From Thermohalobaculum sp039815685 (GTDB lineage Bacteria > Pseudomonadota > Alphaproteobacteria > Rhodobacterales > Rhodobacteraceae): a stretch of DNA of 64,000 nt. The translations under genes and the position numbers were made by a program. Below, piece after piece: positions 62,885 through 64,000 of this stretch. Position 1 is the stretch's first letter. Every line of letters begins with the position of its first letter. The stretch is taken from NCBI GenBank assembly GCA_039815685.1, contig JBCBYV010000007.1, positions 1 through 64,000 on the forward strand, in the 5' to 3' direction. The notes beneath the pieces were generated by a model. That model was not told where the DNA came from, did no database searches, and saw only the letters and a list, made by a program, of their open reading frames with translations.

Positions 62885-64000
62885 ATGAAGCGTTACCAGC
62901 ACTTTATCGATGGCGCCTTCGTCGATCCCGCGGGCGGTGAGTGGTTCGAGAGCCAGAACCCCTACACCGGCGAGGCCTGGGCCGAGATCCCGCGCGGCAC
63001 GGCCGCGGATGTGGACCGGGCCGTCAAGGCTGCAAAGGCCGCGATGACCACCGGGCCCTTCGCCTCGATGACACCGACAGCGCGTGGCAAGCTTCTTCGC
63101 CGCCTCGGCGATATCGTCGTCGAGCATGGGCCACGCCTTGCGGAGATCGAGGTGCGCGACAACGGCAAGCTGATCGCCGAGATGGCCGCACAGCTGAAGT
63201 ACAATCCCGAGTGGTGGTGGTATTACGCGGGCCTAGCCGACAAGATCGAGGGCAGCGTCATCCCTGTCGACAAGCCCGACCACCTGACCTTCACGACGCA
63301 TGAGCCCGTGGGCGTCGTCGCAGCCCTGACCGCCTGGAACTCCCCGCTGATGTTCGTCGCCTGGAAGGCGGCGCCGGCCATCGCCGCGGGCTGCTCGGTC
63401 GTGATCAAACCCTCCGAATTCACCTCCGCTTCGGCGCTCGAGTTCGCCGAGCTCACCGTCGAAGCCGGGTTCCCGCCGGGCGTCTTCAACGTCGTCGCGG
63501 GCTACGGGCAGGAGGCAGGGGCCGCGCTCGTCGAGCATCCGGACGTCTCCAAGGTCAGCTTCACGGGCTCCGACGCGACGGGCGCCCGGATCTACGCCAC
63601 GGCCGCGAAGCAGATGAAGCGCGTCGCCATGGAGCTTGGCGGCAAATCCCCCAATATCGTGTTCGACGATGCGGATCTCGACGCCGCAGCCTCCGGCGCC
63701 GTCTCCGGCATCTTCGCTGCGACCGGGCAGACCTGCATCGCAGGCTCCCGGCTCCTCGTGCAGAACTCCGTGCGCGCCCAGTTTGTGGAGAAGCTTCTGG
63801 CGCTCGCGAAATCGGCCAAGATCGGCGACCCGATGGCGCCGGATACGAATATCGGCCCCGTCACCACCCCGCCCCAGTATCAAAAGGTGCTCGACTATAT
63901 CGACATCGCGAAGATGGGCGGGGCCAAGCTCGTCCACGGCGGCAAGCCGGCGGTGGGCGACGGCGTCAGGGGCGCGCAATTCATCGAGCCGACCATCTTC
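62885..64000 (+). CDS. Aldehyde dehydrogenase, 5' part
   Basis: The frame begins at ATG 62885 with GGAGACC and AGGA just upstream and runs without a stop for 372 codons to the window end. Motifs are TAWNSP with Asn152 (oxyanion), FTGSDATG (226-233), Glu250 in MELGGKSPN and Cys284 in GQTCIAG, the catalytic thiol. This is a full NAD(P)-dependent aldehyde dehydrogenase (family of betaine/aminobutyraldehyde types, ~490 residues) with its C-terminus outside the window. The preceding 267-bp gap shows no gene. It could oxidise the aldehydes made by the amine oxidase or a product of the upstream operon. Confidence 0.95.
   Translation, partial: MKRYQHFIDGAFVDPAGGEWFESQNPYTGEAWAEIPRGTAADVDRAVKAAKAAMTTGPFASMTPTARGKLLRRLGDIVVEHGPRLAEIEVRDNGKLIAEMAAQLKYNPEWWWYYAGLADKIEGSVIPVDKPDHLTFTTHEPVGVVAALTAWNSPLMFVAWKAAPAIAAGCSVVIKPSEFTSASALEFAELTVEAGFPPGVFNVVAGYGQEAGAALVEHPDVSKVSFTGSDATGARIYATAAKQMKRVAMELGGKSPNIVFDDADLDAAASGAVSGIFAATGQTCIAGSRLLVQNSVRAQFVEKLLALAKSAKIGDPMAPDTNIGPVTTPPQYQKVLDYIDIAKMGGAKLVHGGKPAVGDGVRGAQFIEPTIF

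Overview
The window is one high-GC stretch that looks like an alphaproteobacterial chromosome, most likely a member of the Rhodobacterales or a close relative. The evidence is the gene order trpD-trpC-moaC-moeA-lexA, the LexA box of the GAAC-N7-GAAC type, a phosphatidylcholine synthase, LpxI instead of LpxH in the lipid A pathway, and a run of potABCD-like and TRAP transporters. The genus cannot be told from the sequence. The left edge appears to be a poor-quality contig end, and the right edge cuts an aldehyde dehydrogenase gene.

Positions 1-38,900 are mostly conserved core genome. Tryptophan synthesis (trpD, trpC) is followed by molybdenum cofactor synthesis (moaC, moeA), the SOS repressor lexA with a readable promoter and operator, comEC, gltX and gltA. 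A long minus-strand block runs from pyrH down to lpxB: ribosome recycling, undecaprenyl and CDP-lipid synthesis, isoprenoid synthesis (dxr), the site-2 protease rseP, outer-membrane assembly (bamA, skp), and fabZ-lpxA-lpxI-lpxB. A class IV transaminase, a methyltransferase and phosphatidylcholine synthase follow. The usually adjacent pair rpsB-tsf is split by about 1.7 kb carrying a small membrane protein and a PEP-CTERM-like sorted surface protein. Then come a GT87-like membrane glycosyltransferase coupled to miaA, and the branched-chain amino acid genes ilvB-ilvN-lipoprotein-ilvC, preceded by a leader peptide and terminator that form a clear attenuator.

Positions 38,900-64,000 are accessory and catabolic. 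A secreted esterase and a divergent GlxA-type regulator/PfpI pair come first. Next is a plus-strand operon of a polyamine-type ABC transporter, a copper amine oxidase with all cofactor residues, a YUCCA-like flavin monooxygenase, a RidA protein and a DUF1028 protein: uptake of an amine, oxidation to an aldehyde, and clean-up of reactive imines.

The last 14.5 kb is the most unusual part. A GntR/UTRA regulator heads a minus-strand operon gntR-leuC-leuD-dctP-dctQ-dctM. A divergent plus-strand operon carries a tautomerase-SnoaL fusion, HyuB, HyuA, an isochorismatase-fold protein without its catalytic cysteine, an isocitrate-lyase/PEP-mutase-family lyase and a fumarate-reductase-like flavoprotein, with an aldehyde dehydrogenase beyond. 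Nearly all genes overlap by 1-4 bases. Read together they suggest uptake of an organic acid or lactam, ATP-dependent ring opening, dehydrogenation, hydration and carbon-carbon cleavage. I do not recognise this combination as a known pathway, and it is the best candidate here for an undescribed system.
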